From positions 2,420,501-2,484,500 of the forward strand of contig OY829539.1 in the NCBI GenBank assembly GCA_963691705.1: a stretch of DNA of 64,000 nucleotides, given 5' to 3'. Position 1 is the stretch's first letter. Every line of letters begins with the position of its first letter. This stretch comes from Viola odorata. Lineage: Eukaryota > Streptophyta > Magnoliopsida > Malpighiales > Violaceae. The notes under the pieces were generated by a model. It was not told where the DNA came from and made no database searches. It saw only the letters and a list, made by a program, of their open reading frames with translations. The position numbers and the translations under genes are program-made. Shown piece by piece: positions 32,105-44,060 of the stretch.

Positions 32105-32977
32105 TAAGTTGTCCTTTACCTTTTGCAATTTCCCCTTCCGCAATTTCCCCTTCCGCAATTTACGTTTTCGCAATTTACATTTCCTCAATTTACGTTGTCC
32201 ATGATTTTAGAAATTTCTACGATTTGCGTTGTTACAAATATGCGCAAGTAATGTTTATTCTAAAAAAAAATGTAGTACATGTACTTCTTGGGCTAAAAAG
32301 AAGGAAAATGAAAAAATCCCACGTTCTTTTACATCCCATAAATCAAACACATTCATCATTTTAACTTGTGCGTTAATTAGAAATTGTATGAACATGCATG
32401 ATCTTGTTTGTTAACTCTTATATCCATGACATGTTTAGACGTAAGCAATCACGAACATATCCCTGTGAGTATTTTGGGCCTTCACGCCTTATTTTCTTTC
32501 ATGAGTGTAAATGCTAAACTAGGTGCTAGTTAGATTTGCATAATATCCAGGGTACATGAACAATCAGACATGGAAAAAAAAACCAAAAAAAAAACAAACA
32601 CAACACAAAACACAATAAAAAATATAAAACACAAAACAAAACACACAAAAAAAAAACCAAAACACCATAATAATGAATATAAATAAAAGTGTTCAAAGAA
32701 CACAATCAACAAAACAACAACCGAAGCAAGTAAATACAAAGAAAAGAGGAGGTCAAACATCAAATTGATCTCAAAAAGGAAAAAAATTCATTTCCTGCGA
32801 ATGATGAAGAGCTTGGGCACAGTGCCCCCAAAACAATCCAAAAGGGACATCTCAAACAAAAATTCAACAATTTGTGTACTTTGCCCTCACCACGATTGAG
32901 TCGTCAAGCATTGTTCACCACAATTTGTCCTCATTGCAATCAGTCATCGAGCACAAAACTCATCAAAACCCATCGCA
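32105..32977 (+). other. 3' region of Ogre-like element 1, shared with the next element
   Basis: Blocks such as CATATCCCTGTGAG, GGGCCTTCACGCC and AGATTTGCATAATATCCAGGG recur at 39200-39360 in the neighbouring Ogre-like 3' region. An A-rich low-complexity stretch (AAAACAAACACAACAC) fills 32570-32665. No gene recognised. Confidence 0.6.
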
Positions 32978-32986
32978 AAAAAAAAA

Positions 32987-33599
32987 CACACCACAAATTT
33001 TCCTTTCTCTACAAATTCCTCCTTTCTTCCTCCCTCGCAAAGTCCTATTGATTATTAGCAGACCCATGCATGTGCATCTTCATTTGAAGTCTATTCACTC
33101 GGATTGAAATTGCAAATTTAATTTTTGTGCTATGTTTATTGTATTTTTAGGAGTGTAAACACATAGCCTTGTTTTCTGAGCGGGAGCGCAAACACTAATT
33201 ATCTAGTGAGGATTGCTTATGTTTACATGCCATGGGAAAGACTTGTTCTTGAGGTCGTTATTTCCTGAACAAGACGTAGACGTTATCTAGACTTGTATCA
33301 ATCATGTTTGTATAATGAAAATTGAACGCATCTTTTCAAAAATGTATACTTGAGTTTATTTCCTCTTAAACAAAGAGATCATTTTCGTTCCAAACAAAAA
33401 AACTTGGGGGCAAGCCGAGGGTTAAATGTAGGAATACATGATATTTCTCACATTATCAATTGCTCTCTCCTTTTTCTATCTGTTGCTGCTTTGTGGTCGC
33501 TTCCTTCCTATTTGCAGGATATAGATACACTTTGATGGAATCACACCGAAATGGGTCTTCGATAAGAAATCGTCGTAATGCCCCCGTCATGGATTACCA
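32987..33599 (+). other. Ogre-like 3' region before the first minisatellite
   Basis: It resembles 40090-40700 of the neighbouring element (CATGCATGTGCATCTTCATTTGAAG, GCGCAAACACTAAT). It contains AAACTTGGGGGCAAGC near 33400, a word also found at 31861 and 32036. Confidence 0.55.
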
Positions 33600-34040
33600 T
33601 CAAACAAATCCAACCATCTCCTCATTATCAGAGAAGATCACCAACAACCGATTTCACTATCAGAGATCATCAACGTCCTCACTATCAGAGACAACCATCT
33701 CCTCATTATCAGAGATCATCAACGTCCTCACTATCAGAGACAACCATCTCCTCATTATCAGAGAAGATCATCAACAACCGATTTCACTATTAGAGATCAT
33801 CAACGTCCTCACTATCAGAGACAACCCTCCTCATTATCTGAGAAAACCATCTTCCTCATTATCAGAGACAACCGATTTCACTATCAGAGATCATCAACCT
33901 TCTCGCTATCAGAAACAACCGATTTCATTATCAGAGATCGTCATTTCCTCATTATCAGAGACAACCGATTCAGCATCAGATCGTCATTTCCTCATTATCA
34001 GAGAAGATCATCATTTCCTCACTATCCGAGACATTTTCCT
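33600..34040 (+). repeat. Minisatellite built on CTCATTATCAGAGA
   Basis: Irregular units of about 15-40 bp (CTCACTATCAGAGA, GATCATCAACGTC, CAACCGATTTCA) fill the block. It keeps a 250-codon frame open (33460-34212) because the unit lacks stops in that frame; the Ser/Ile/Arg-rich repeat peptide has no other sign of being a gene. Confidence 0.88.
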
Positions 34041-34239
34041 CAAAGGTACGTTGCTATCAACCAACATCGGACCAAAGGTACATTCTAATTCTCATATACA
34101 ATTCTACAATTTACGTTTTTCCTCACTATCAGAGAAATTGTCATTTACATTTCTGCATTTCTGCATTCTCCCTCAATATCTGAGTAGTCTGCATTTATTT
34201 TCCCACAATTGACATTGTTTATGAAAATTCCCAACTACA

Positions 34240-34775
34240 TTCTTACTTTCATGTATATCTAAATACTCCTCCTTGAGCGACTACTTTCCTGTCTATCTAA
34301 ATACTCCTCCTTGAGCGACTACTTTTCCGCATACTATATCTAAATACTCCTCCTTGAGCGACTACTTTCCTGTCTTACTTTCCTATCTATCTAAATACTC
34401 CTCCTTGAGCGACTACTTTTCCGCATACTATATCTAAATACTCCTCCTTGTGCGACTACTTTCCTGTCCTACTTTCCTGTCTATCTAAATACTCCTCCTT
34501 GAGCGACTACTTTTCCGCATACTATATCTAAATACACCTCCTTGAGCGACTACTTTCCTGTCTTACTTTCCTGTCTATCTAAATACTCCTCCTTGAGCGA
34601 CTACTTTTCCGCATACTATATCTAAATACTCCTCCTTTAGCACTATTTTCCTGTCTTACTTTCCTGTTTATCTAAATACTCCTCCTTGAGGGACTACTTT
34701 CCTGTCTTACTTTCATGTCTATCTAAAATACTCCTCCTTGAGCGACTACTTTTCCGCATGTCTACCTAAATATTC
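34240..34775 (+). repeat. Minisatellite built on CTAAATACTCCTCCTTGAGCGAC
   Basis: About twelve copies of TATCTAAATACTCCTCCTTGAGCGACTACTTT alternate with spacers CCTGTCTTACTTTCCTGTC or TCCGCATACTA, giving units of about 38-60 bp. Confidence 0.93.
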
Positions 34776-34970
34776 CACCTTGAGCAAACCATGTCTTCAC
34801 ATAATTCTACATTTCTGCATAATTATTACTTAAGTGACTATCTTTCAATTCATGCATAATCTCACACTTCAACCAGTTATGATGTAATTCAAAACATGGT
34901 AAAAAACCAGGGCAACCATCTTTACTGCTAATCAAAAATTTCAGTTACAATGTATTTTTTATCAGACAGT

Positions 34971-34984
34971 AAAGAGGGGGCATA
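34971..34984 (+). other. Polypurine tract before LTR B
   Basis: AAAGAGGGGGCATA directly precedes the LTR start TGTTGCTACCC. The same tract precedes LTR C (57444) and, as AAAGAGGGGGCGAC, LTR D (42718). Confidence 0.8.
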
Positions 34985-37900
34985 TGTTGCTACCCGAATT
35001 TTGACTTACGTCACAACTTTTTTTGTTTATTACATGTCGTATTAATAGCCCGTTTACATCAAATTTCAATCGATTTTTGGTCAAGGACTATTTGTTTTAA
35101 TATTTCACGTCATTTCATGTCTTTTAAATGTTTCGTATTTTTCTCGTATTTTTGACTAAAATCGTATTTTTTGGTTTTCGTCAACACGTTTACGTATTTT
35201 TATGTTTACCGCATTTAATAGCTCGTCTAGGTCAGATTCCCATCGATTCTTGGTCCTAGGTTAGTTTGTTTAAAATTCCGTGTCATTTCGTGTCTTTTTA
35301 GTTTCTCGTATTTTTAACTGTCTTTACGCGAACTTCTTTCGATCCCGAGTAAGTTTCCCGGGACCGAGGGTCGAACGCACTATTTCTTTGTTTGATAATT
35401 ACATGCTAATTTTCTCTTTCACGCCACCACGTTTAGTTTCGTTCAATTTTTGTCGTAAGGACATTAATTTTGCGCGCGAACATTTTGACACTTCCGAAAG
35501 AGAAAATAAATACGTTAAATGAACTTTCGCATTTCTTCACTGTATATTAGTTTTCTTGCCTTATTTTTCTACACATAGTTGTACCCTCGGCTCGGATTTA
35601 TTTTCGTTTTCGAGCGATTTCGCTCGTGCCAAAAATATCCCGTTCGTACCCAAAAATAGGATAAATACCACATTAATGCCATTTAATTCAATCCTATCCT
35701 CCAGCTCGGTTCCAGCTTACCTTGCTCACCACCTAGCCACACAATCAAACTTGCTCATCACTTGGCCACAAGCTTCCTTCCCCTAGCTCACTAATCCGGC
35801 TAGGCATCATCATCATTTCTTCCCGTCGGTTTGCAGCCACACATGCAAACCGACTCCAAATTTTTCCCTCCTCTATAAATAGCAACCTTCAAGCAACAAG
35901 AAAAGGGCACCAAATCCTCCTCTTAATCCCTACTTCTTGCACTACCTTCTTGGCCAATTGCTCTCCCGGAGAGGTAAGCTTTCTCCCTCTAAAACTCTCT
36001 TTAATTTTCGTTTTTGCTTGTAATGCATGAATAAGTTCCTCAAACTTGGTTCAAATGCTTAGTTTTCATGCCAATTTCATTTCCCTTACCTCAATTTAAT
36101 GACATGATACCTTGAGTAATTAATAGCTATATATGCATGTTAATTAACTTATTTTTCCTTTGTTAAAAACACCATTGTTTTCATTTTATTTTCTTGTTGT
36201 TCTTGCTGCCGTGATTTGCTGCTATGCTACTGGTTTTAGTTGAGTTGGTTTGGTCGAGTTCCAAGAGTTGAGTCTCACCTGAGTTGGCCATAGTGGCCGG
36301 CTGCTTTGAGAAGAAGAAGAGAGGAAGAAAGGTGATGGCGGGAAAAGGGAAATTGCAAAGGTGATGGGCTTGAGTTTGTCACAAGCCCATCTTGGTTTTT
36401 AAATGAGGGCTGGGCTTGATTTCATCCCAAGCCCAGCCACTGTTTTAACCAAGGTAGTGGGCCCGGCCCATTTGAAATTCGTATGCGTACGGTTAATTTT
36501 TCGTAAAACTTTCGTGTTTAATTTCTCGTAATTTTTGCATGCTTTAAATACTTTGTTTTAAATTAAAATTTGGGCTTGGCTTAGGCCAAGCCCATTTTTT
36601 AATGTCCAAAATTCAAATGTGGGACCCACTTAATTTTTGTCAAATCGCATGACATGTTCGTATGCATAACTTGTTCATTTAATTTTCCGCAAATGCTAAC
36701 ATGTTTGTATGCAATGAATTTTATATTTGCTTATGCCATGTTTTATTAATTTAATTATTGCATGATTTAAATGATGTGTTTATGCCATGTTGTATTTATT
36801 TAAATGCTTGCATGATTTAATGACTTGTTTATGCCATGTTGTATTTATTTAAATGCTTGCATGATTTAAATGATGTGTTTATGCCATGTTTTGTTTAATT
36901 AAATGCTTGTATGTTCACATGATAAGAATACCATATGCCATGTTTAAATTGTTGTGAAATAATTAATATGCTTGCATGTTATAAATAAATCGAATATTAA
37001 TTATGCCATGTTTAAAATTGCTCATATGAAATAAATGAACTAATTGATTACTTGTTTGCCATGTTAATTAATTGTTTACGTGTTTCTTATGTTTAATTAT
37101 TTAATTACTTGGCATGAAATAAAATGTTTATTCGTTTATCATGTTTGTTTAAATATTTATTTGTCAAATTAAGTAAATGTTTGCATGTGTTTTTATTATT
37201 TATCATTTTTGAGTTATCGCTAATACTCTCACTTTGTAGGATAAAATTCAAGTCTTCGCTCGCAATGAATTATCTTAGTTTATCTCACTTGTTGTAATTA
37301 ATTGACGCTTTAATTAATTATTTCATTTGTTGTGATAAATAGTTAGATTAATTATTCCGACCTCCAATTTGTAATAATTAGATAAGCAGTTTTTATTATG
37401 AATTGTGGTTTGTAATAATTAGTTAAGTAGTTAAAACTCGTGTATGCTGCTTAAACCTACGTATTTATGTCAATTGCCGCTAACGTTCGTTTTGAAGAGA
37501 TGGATCGATCGGGGTTCATCAAATCGGGTAAGTTTATCTTAAAACTCTTTTACTTATTTTTATGCTTTGAATGAATGTTTATCAAAAAGGTCCAAAGCCT
37601 CGATCATATCGTATGCATGACCACTTAGAATGCGTTAGAACCACCCTCGCGTATGCATGACATATAGAATTGCTAAACAATTAAAATCAATATCATATGT
37701 TTATATGTTTAAATCACTCACTTTATGCCATGAGATTAATTGTTATATTTGATATGTGAGCATGGTGGCTTCAAATCCCACACAGTATTTGCATTCACGA
37801 AAATGTACGATGTTAGTATTATCCATGTTAGGATCACTTAGTAATTAATTAATTAATCATGCATGGCTCGATGAAAAGGGGGAACGTCCGCTCTAGCATA

Positions 37901-38432
37901 ACGAACAAACGGTAACCCCGTCCTTCGTGTCCCGACCGAAAATAACATGTCCCTACGAAAATGCTAAGATGTAATGTCACCTTTGAGGGCCAAATCACGT
38001 CAAAAATGTTTAAATAATCAGAAAGTGTCCCAAGTCGGTAAGCGGACTCTGTTGACATGATTCAATCATTGGCCGACGTAAATGATTGGAAAGTGACTTG
38101 AGTTCGTGGGAAGAAGTGGTTGACATGCTTCAATCATTTAAACAAATCTTTGTATATCAAAACTGTATTCAAACATCTTATAACCGGTAACCTTTTTAAG
38201 GGTGTGACTTGGGTGCCTAACACCTTCCCAAGTCCACAATACGACCTCGAACCTTCGTTCTTTGGTTTAGACCAATTGTGCCTTAGTTTTTATTTTTATG
38301 CCATGACGCTTAGGTTCCCTAAACCTTAGAAATTAGGGTGGCGACTTCATTGTATTATGCGAAACATCCATTTATGCTTAGCATCCGTCCCAAACCTTAA
38401 ACTCATTTTCAACGAAAAAAGGGGGTGCGACA
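34985..38432 (+). repeat. LTR B (3' LTR of Ogre-like element 1, 3448 bp)
   Basis: Complete, TGTTGCTACCCGAATTTTG to GGGGGTGCGACA. TATA box at 35874, donor-like site at 35974, acceptor-like site at 37239. The bases after it (CCAAGGATTC) are not a primer site, so it is a 3' LTR. Confidence 0.93.
35874..35881 (+). promoter_or_regulatory. TATA box of LTR B
   Basis: TATAAATA, same context as LTR A. Confidence 0.75.
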
Positions 38433-39028
38433 CCAAGGATTCTCTTCCATCACTCAAGATGATGTTCAAGTCATACTTCTTGAACAACCCAGATCATCGG
38501 GAAATTGGTTATCCCCAACATGGAAGGTGCCTCCTCGCCAAGAGCGGTAACAGAGCGAATCGGGAAAGATTTCAAAATGGTTCTTTATTCGTTACGATGA
38601 GCTGGGCTCTTTACAGAACACCTTATAGTTGCAAACAACCAGTCTCAAGGTTCATTCTGAGCTCATCTTCCCTTGGAAATCTGACTAAGTCCAAGAGAAA
38701 TTCAGTGATTTTAAGGTCGAATCTACATGAAGAGATCACACATCCACCTCCCAACAAAGAGCTATTGCCCGGTCATTTAAAAGAAATATTTGGAGCAACA
38801 CTACCATCCAATTTGAGTACGGATGATATTAGATCAGAATCATACAACCAATTCACCGCTAATGAACCTGTCAAATCGTTAGTTGCTGCTTGCTGCACAC
38901 ATCCAGAGAAATCCACTTTCCTCTCTGCCTTTTTAATTTTTGTACAATTATTCTGCATTCATTCCCGCATTGGGGGCAATTTTTTTTTATTTTCGCGAGT
39001 GGTCATACCCTCACATTTTTTTCTATAA
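38433..39028 (+). pseudogene. Unrecognised open frame at the start of the element 2 remnant
   Basis: The open frame 38357-39028 (223 codons) begins inside LTR B, so its first 25 codons are not native. From 38433 it reads TKDSLPSLKMMFKSYFLNNPDHREIGYP and continues to a hydrophobic end (LSAFLIFVQLFCIHS). It could be the 3' end of an element ORF whose front was removed by the insertion of element 1. I recognise no domain. A duplicate lies at 60906-61501. Confidence 0.35.
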
Positions 39029-40837
39029 AATTGCTAAAACTGTTAATATTTGGTATAAACTGGGCATAAAATTCTTTGAATAAAATCCACACTATCCTCA
39101 AATTTTTTAAAACCTTCCTTAAATTGAGCATGTTCAATATGTTATTGCATTATGGATAACTTGCGCATCCATTCGAAATGATATGATGTGCATGATCTCG
39201 CCTGCTAGCTCTTATATCTGCAGCATGTTTAGTCGTAAGCAGTCATAAACACATCCCTGTGAGCATTTTGGGCCTTCACGCCATACATCTTTCATGAGTG
39301 CAAATGCCGGACTAAGTGCTAGTTAGATTTGCATAATATCCAGGGTATATGCACCATTAGACATGGGATAGCTGTAAGATGACAGGGGACTTTGCTCTTT
39401 GCTTCCACCTTTCTTTGGTCATCTTATTCTTTTGTCTTCAAACACTTGCTCTTTCTCTCTATTTAATTCATTTCTTTTCTAAGCCGCTTGAAAAATCTCT
39501 TACTTCCACTTGAACTCCCTAAATAATGAGCAGTGCCCAACCGAGGTTGTTAACCGAAGGTAAAGTGCACATCGAAATTGATTTGCGAAATCTCCGAGGA
39601 TTGCTGATGGTCAATGCCCGAAGAAGGCCAAAAGCAAGACTTATAGGCCCTTGCCAAAGACAGGAATGAAGACGGAATAGACAAAAATTGTACTTGGTTT
39701 GTTCGGAAAAAAAAAGAAAGAAAAAAAAAAGAAAAAGGTGTTCAAAGAACACAAGCAAGTCAAAAGTTAACAAGATGATCTCAAAACAAAAGAGAGATCA
39801 TTTTCAATGAAGATTCAAAACACTGGTGTACTTTGTCAATGACAAATAATGATTTCAAAAGTAAAAGAGATCATTCCTTGTGAAGATTCAAAAACCCAGT
39901 TGGGTATTTCGAAGAAGGGGTCTCAGGTTGTATTCAAACAACAATTTGTGGAGAAGAAGACTGACACCTCAAAGGAAAAGCTTCAGAGTTTCACCAAACT
40001 CTCGCAAATTGCGCTCGAAATGCACCTTACCTCAGATTAGCAACCTCAGTTGAGCATCGCTCATTAAAAACCCTTTCTTCTGCCATAAAGCACTCTCTTC
40101 CTTAAACAAATTCTTTCTTCTCTACTTCTCTTTGTCTATCCACTACATATTTCTGTTCTATTGCAAAGTCTTCTTGATTATATGAAGGCCCATGCATGTG
40201 CATCTTCATTTGAAGTTTATTCACTCGGATTGACATTGCAAATCTGACTTTGTACTATGTTTGTTGCATTCTTATGAGTGTAAACACGTAGCCTGATTTC
40301 TGAGTGGGAGCGCAAACACTAATATCCGGTGAGGATTGCTTACGTCTACATGTTGTGGGAAAGTCTTGTCCTTGAGGTCGTTATCTCCTAGGCAAGATGC
40401 AGATGCTTTTCTAGGCTTGTATCAAGCATGCTTATATGATAGAAACTAGATGACATGTTCTCCAGAAATGCATAAACTTGTTGAACCTTCTCTTGATAAG
40501 GAAGTTGTTTTCATCTTAACAAAATGCTGGGGAAAAACCTTAGGGTAGTGTGAGATTACTTTCATATACAACTTACAGGATTTGATCTCATTGTTTTTCC
40601 ATTTATCAATTTGCTCTTCTTTTTTCCATCCATTGCTGCTTCGTGTTTGTTTCCTCCCTATTTGCAGGATGCAGTTATATGTCAGTGGAATCTCACACTG
40701 TGATCAATCTCTACCAACAAATCCATCCAATCAACAACCGAATAGAGTACGTTACCACTCCACAATCAACTTCGTGCGGTGGATCACGCTCCCCACATCA
40801 TCTACCAAGCAAACATCTGAATAGTCCACTCTTCAAA
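39029..40837 (+). other. 3' untranslated region of Ogre-like element 2
   Basis: Diverged match to 32380-33540. An A-rich patch is at 39705-39735. The short frame at 39849-40040 (63 codons) and others have no recognisable content. Confidence 0.55.
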
Positions 40838-41110
40838 ATTTCATGTGGCGGTTCAAAACCCCACCTTTCAAAATTTAGTGTAGCGATTCAAAACCCCACC
40901 TTTCAAATTTCGTGTGGCGGTTCAAAACCCCACTTCTAAGTTTTGTGTGGCAGTTCACACGGACGTGCATTTACTTCTTCAGCACCAACATCCAACGGGC
41001 AACAGCGTCCGGGAGGAATTCATCATCAACCTCCAACGGGCAGCAGCGTCCGAGAGGAATTCAGCATTGTCATCCAACGGGCAGCAGCGTCCGAGTGGAG
41101 TTTCCATTTC
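40838..41110 (+). repeat. Two short minisatellites in element 2
   Basis: 40838-40935 repeats TTCGTGTGGCGGTTCAAAAC about 34-36 bp apart. 40985-41100 repeats CAACGGGCAGCAGCGTCCGA at about 48 bp spacing, three copies. Confidence 0.85.
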
Positions 41111-41289
41111 AATTTCCGCGTCAATGTCTTAGGGGCACCAATGCCCAAGTGAAGTTCACATCTACTTACTTTCCTGCAATTTACTTTCCTCCAATTTATT
41201 TTCCTGCATGAAATTTCCTCCTCCTAGAGCGACTTTATTTATTTTATTTTTCTGCATGAATTTCCTCCTCCCAGAGCGACTTTAGTACA

Positions 41290-42000
41290 ACATGTCCTTT
41301 TTAACGTTGTGATTGGTCACGTCCCCACAACTTGTCTTTTTAAAAAGGTGTGAAAGGTCACGTCCCTCACATCATGTCTTTTTAAGAGGTGTGAAAGGTC
41401 ATGTCCCTCACATCATGTCAGCCATGTTGTAAGCGGCCACGTCTCCACAGCATGTGCCTTTTTAACGTTGTGATTGGTCACGTCCCCACAACTTGTCTTT
41501 TTAAAAAGGTGTGAAAGGTCACGTCCCTCACATCATGTCTTTTTAAGAGGTGTGAAAGGTCATGTCCCTCACATCATGTCAGCCATGTTGTAAGCGGCCA
41601 CGTCTCCACAGCATGTGCCTTTTTAACGTTGTGATTGGTCACGTCCCCACAACTTGTCTTTTCAAAGGTGTGAAAGGTCATGTCCCTCACAAGGTGTGAA
41701 AGGTCACGTCCCTCACATCATGTCAGCCATGTTGTAAGCGGTCACGTCCCCACAACATGTGCCTTTTTAACGTTGTGATTAGTCACGTCCCCACAACTTG
41801 TCTTTTCAAAGGTGTGAAAGGTCACGTCCCTCACATCATGTCTTTTAAAAGGTGTGAAAGGTCACGTCCCTCACATCATGTCTTTTTAAACGTTGTGAAA
41901 GGTCACGTCCCCACAACATGTCTTTTTGGTGGTGTGAAAGGTCATGTCCCTCACATCATGTCTTTTTTTAAACGTTGTGAAGGTCACGTCCCATATCATG
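41290..42000 (+). repeat. Minisatellite with 161 bp higher-order unit (AAGGTCACGTCCCTCACATCA type)
   Basis: Basic units of about 36-45 bp (GGTGTGAAAGGTCACGTCCC, CATCATGTCTTTTT). A 161 bp compound unit starts GCCTTTTTAACGTTGTG at 41456 and again at 41617. The duplicate at the window end has one such unit fewer. Confidence 0.9.
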
Positions 42001-42054
42001 TCATTTTTCAAACATTTAAATTTGCATAGTTGAATCGAGGTTACATCAACCCCA

Positions 42055-42480
42055 GACAACACTCAAGCACAGACAGCAACGGATTACGAGTGCTACCCTC
42101 GACGCTGCTGAATTTACTTTTCTGCACAAACAGCAAAGGACTACGAGTGCTACCCTCGACGCTGCTAATTTTACTTTTTTTTGCACAAACATCGACGCTG
42201 CTGAATTCACTTTTCTGCACAACAGCAACGGACTACGAGTGCTACCCTCAACGCTGCTGAATTCACTTTTCTGCACAAACAGCAACGGACTACGAGTGCT
42301 ACCCTCGACGCTGCTGGATTTACTTTCTTGCACAAACAGCGACGGACTACGAGTGCTACCCTTGACGGAGCTGAATTTACTTTACTGCACCAACGTAAGG
42401 ACTGCGAGTACTACCCTCGCCCTTCCGGATTTCCATTTCTGCACCAGCGTATGGACTGCGAGTGCTACCCTCGCCCTACC
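42055..42480 (+). repeat. Minisatellite built on GACTACGAGTGCTACCCTCGAC
   Basis: About seven units of 50-65 bp: CAGCAACGGACTACGAGTGC, TACCCTCGACGCTGCTGAAT, TTACTTTTCTGCACAAA. Frames on both strands here are by-products. Confidence 0.92.
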
Positions 42481-42717
42481 TGATTTACATTTCATCATTT
42501 GCATTTTACCCCATTATCAGGGAAGTCGTCATTTACATTTTTCCTCATTATTAGAGAAGTTTGTCATTTACATTTCTGCCAATTTACTTTTCATCCCAGT
42601 ATCAGGGACACGTCATTTACATTTCTGCAACCACTTTTCATCCCATCATCAGGGGAAACTGTATCTACATTATTTTCAAAACCTTTGCTGGTTACATCGA
42701 ATTTTTGATAAGATAGT

Positions 42718-42731
42718 AAAGAGGGGGCGAC
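42718..42731 (+). other. Polypurine tract before LTR D
   Basis: AAAGAGGGGGCGAC, matching the tract before LTR B. Confidence 0.75.
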
Positions 42732-43472
42732 TATTGCTACCCGATTTTTGGCGCGTTTTTTCATACTTTTTTGCTTATCGCATTATTAGCCCATTTAAAT
42801 CGAAATTTTATCGATTTTCGATCTTAGGCCATTTATTTTAATATTTCATACCATTTCGTGTGATTTTAGTTTTTTCGTACTTTTACTGTCTTTTCGTTCG
42901 AACTTCTATCGGTCCTGAATAAATTTCCTCGGATCGTGGATCAAACACATTCTTTCTTTAATTAATAATTATCTACTATTATTTTCGTTCGCGTCATCTC
43001 TTTTTATTTTATCCAATTTACTTTGCTATAGCATTTATTTTTCGTTCGAACTTTTAAGGATTCCGAGCGAGTAAATTCGGACCTTAAATCGAACTTTTTC
43101 TTTATTTACTGATTACTATTTATTTTGTTGCATTTTATTGCATGTTTTAGTATTTTTGGTTCGGAATTTTGTTCATTTCAAACGTGATTCCTCGTGTTGA
43201 TAGTTCGAACCAATTAAATAAACATTAAATATTTTCCAAAAGTCAACCCATCTCATCCCTTGATCAAGCATTGACCTCTTTTTCTCCTCATCCAACGGCC
43301 ATCAAATTAAGCATGAGGATTCATGCATTTCTTCCCTTCACAGCACGACAGCATTTAATGCATATTCGTTTTACCACTGTTCCTAACGCTACCTCATTCC
43401 ATTTCTATGTTTTGCTGCTGATTTTCATCCACGCACTGTAGCAATTTGTCAGCTCTTCCCTTCCTTCATCCC

Positions 43473-43480
43473 TATAAATA
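43473..43480 (+). promoter_or_regulatory. TATA box of LTR D
   Basis: TATAAATA within CATCCCTATAAATACCATGG. Confidence 0.75.
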
Positions 43481-43818
43481 CCATGGCAGCAAGCAAGCAA
43501 AAGAGGCAGAAGAAAAAAGGAAGAAAACACTCACCATTTTTAAGTTAATTTCAGGGCCCTTACCTCAATTTAATTGTTTATGGTTCTAGTTATTTATTAT
43601 CCTAATTTTGGTTTAATTAGCTTATTCTTTACTTGTTGAAATTAGTCTCGATTTTGTCCAAATATCATTATTAGTAACTTGTTTAAATTGCTTCTGTCTA
43701 GAGGATTTAAATTTAGCTGTTGTTGGTTGGGTGAGTAGCTCCCTCCTTGGCTGCCAGCTATGGCACTGATTATCCAAGGAAAAAGAAGATAAACAGTACA
43801 GAGAGTGGGTAAAGGTGG

Positions 43819-44060
43819 TGGGCTTGGCACAAGCCAAGCCCAAAGTAAAAATAAAAGAAAGGAAAAAGGGCGCGTGTGCGCCCAGGAGAAGGAAAGCTGG
43901 GCTACGCTTGGCCCAGCCAAAAGAAAAGGAAATGGGCTGATCACAGCCCATGCGGAGGAAGGCAAAAGCTTGGCGCACAGCGCCAAGCGTGAGGGAGAGC
44001 TGGGCCGCGTAGGCCCAGCGTGAAAGGGAGCAGCCATGCTGCTCCAGCCCACTAGCCCAT
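43819..44060 (+). other. Dense hairpin series in LTR D
   Basis: Seven perfect stem-loops within 230 bp: 43819-43842 (10 bp), 43868-43883 (6 bp), 43896-43917 (7 bp), 43932-43951 (8 bp), 43968-43988 (9 bp), 43999-44019 (8 bp) and 44029-44043 (6 bp). Stems are mostly GGGCTTGG, GCTGGGC or GCTTGGCGC with loops of 3-8 nt. The antisense frames over this region are by-products. Confidence 0.85.

Larger units (their letters stand above)
23532..38432 (+). mobile_element. Ogre-like element 1 (LTR A - internal - LTR B), no gag-pol
   Basis: The 5' LTR (23532-26959) lacks its first 11 bp and is followed by a primer site; the 3' LTR (34985-38432) is preceded by a polypurine tract. The internal 8 kb holds only an ORF1 remnant, a satellite array and a repeat-rich 3' region. 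The LTR length of about 3.4 kb, the tRNA-Arg-like primer site and ORF1 point to the Ogre group. In a 243 bp sample the two LTRs differ at about six positions, and LTR B has a 9 bp insertion. It is followed at 38433 by the 3' part of a second Ogre-like element into which it probably jumped. Confidence 0.85.
32978..41688. repeat. Segmental duplication, copy 1
   Basis: It matches 55451-64000 at a constant offset of 22473 bp from the A-tract at 32978 up to 41456, without any indel that I can see, then differs by one 161 bp tandem unit. I see six substitutions (33038, 33921, 34691, 34909, 35954, 39967), all transitions. The duplicated piece includes the junction at 38432/38433 between two different elements, so it is a genomic duplication and not two transpositions. 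Confidence 0.92.

Noticed and set aside
33460..34212. 250-codon Ser/Ile-rich open frame (also at 55933-56685)
   Set aside because: The frame is open only because the minisatellite unit lacks stops in that phase; there is no domain and the peptide is a translation of the repeat.
34240..34775. Regular direct repeats with variable spacers, resembling a CRISPR array
   Set aside because: Repeats differ in length, spacers recur (only two kinds), no cas genes, and the setting is a plant retrotransposon; it is a minisatellite.
38357..39028. Possible intact host gene of 223 codons
   Set aside because: Its start lies inside LTR B, it ends in a hydrophobic T-rich stretch, and it is repeated only because of the segmental duplication; kept as an unrecognised remnant, not as a gene.
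43622..44052. Antisense frames of 118-136 codons in LTR D
   Set aside because: They lie over the hairpin series, whose GC-rich inverted repeats keep several frames open; no domain.
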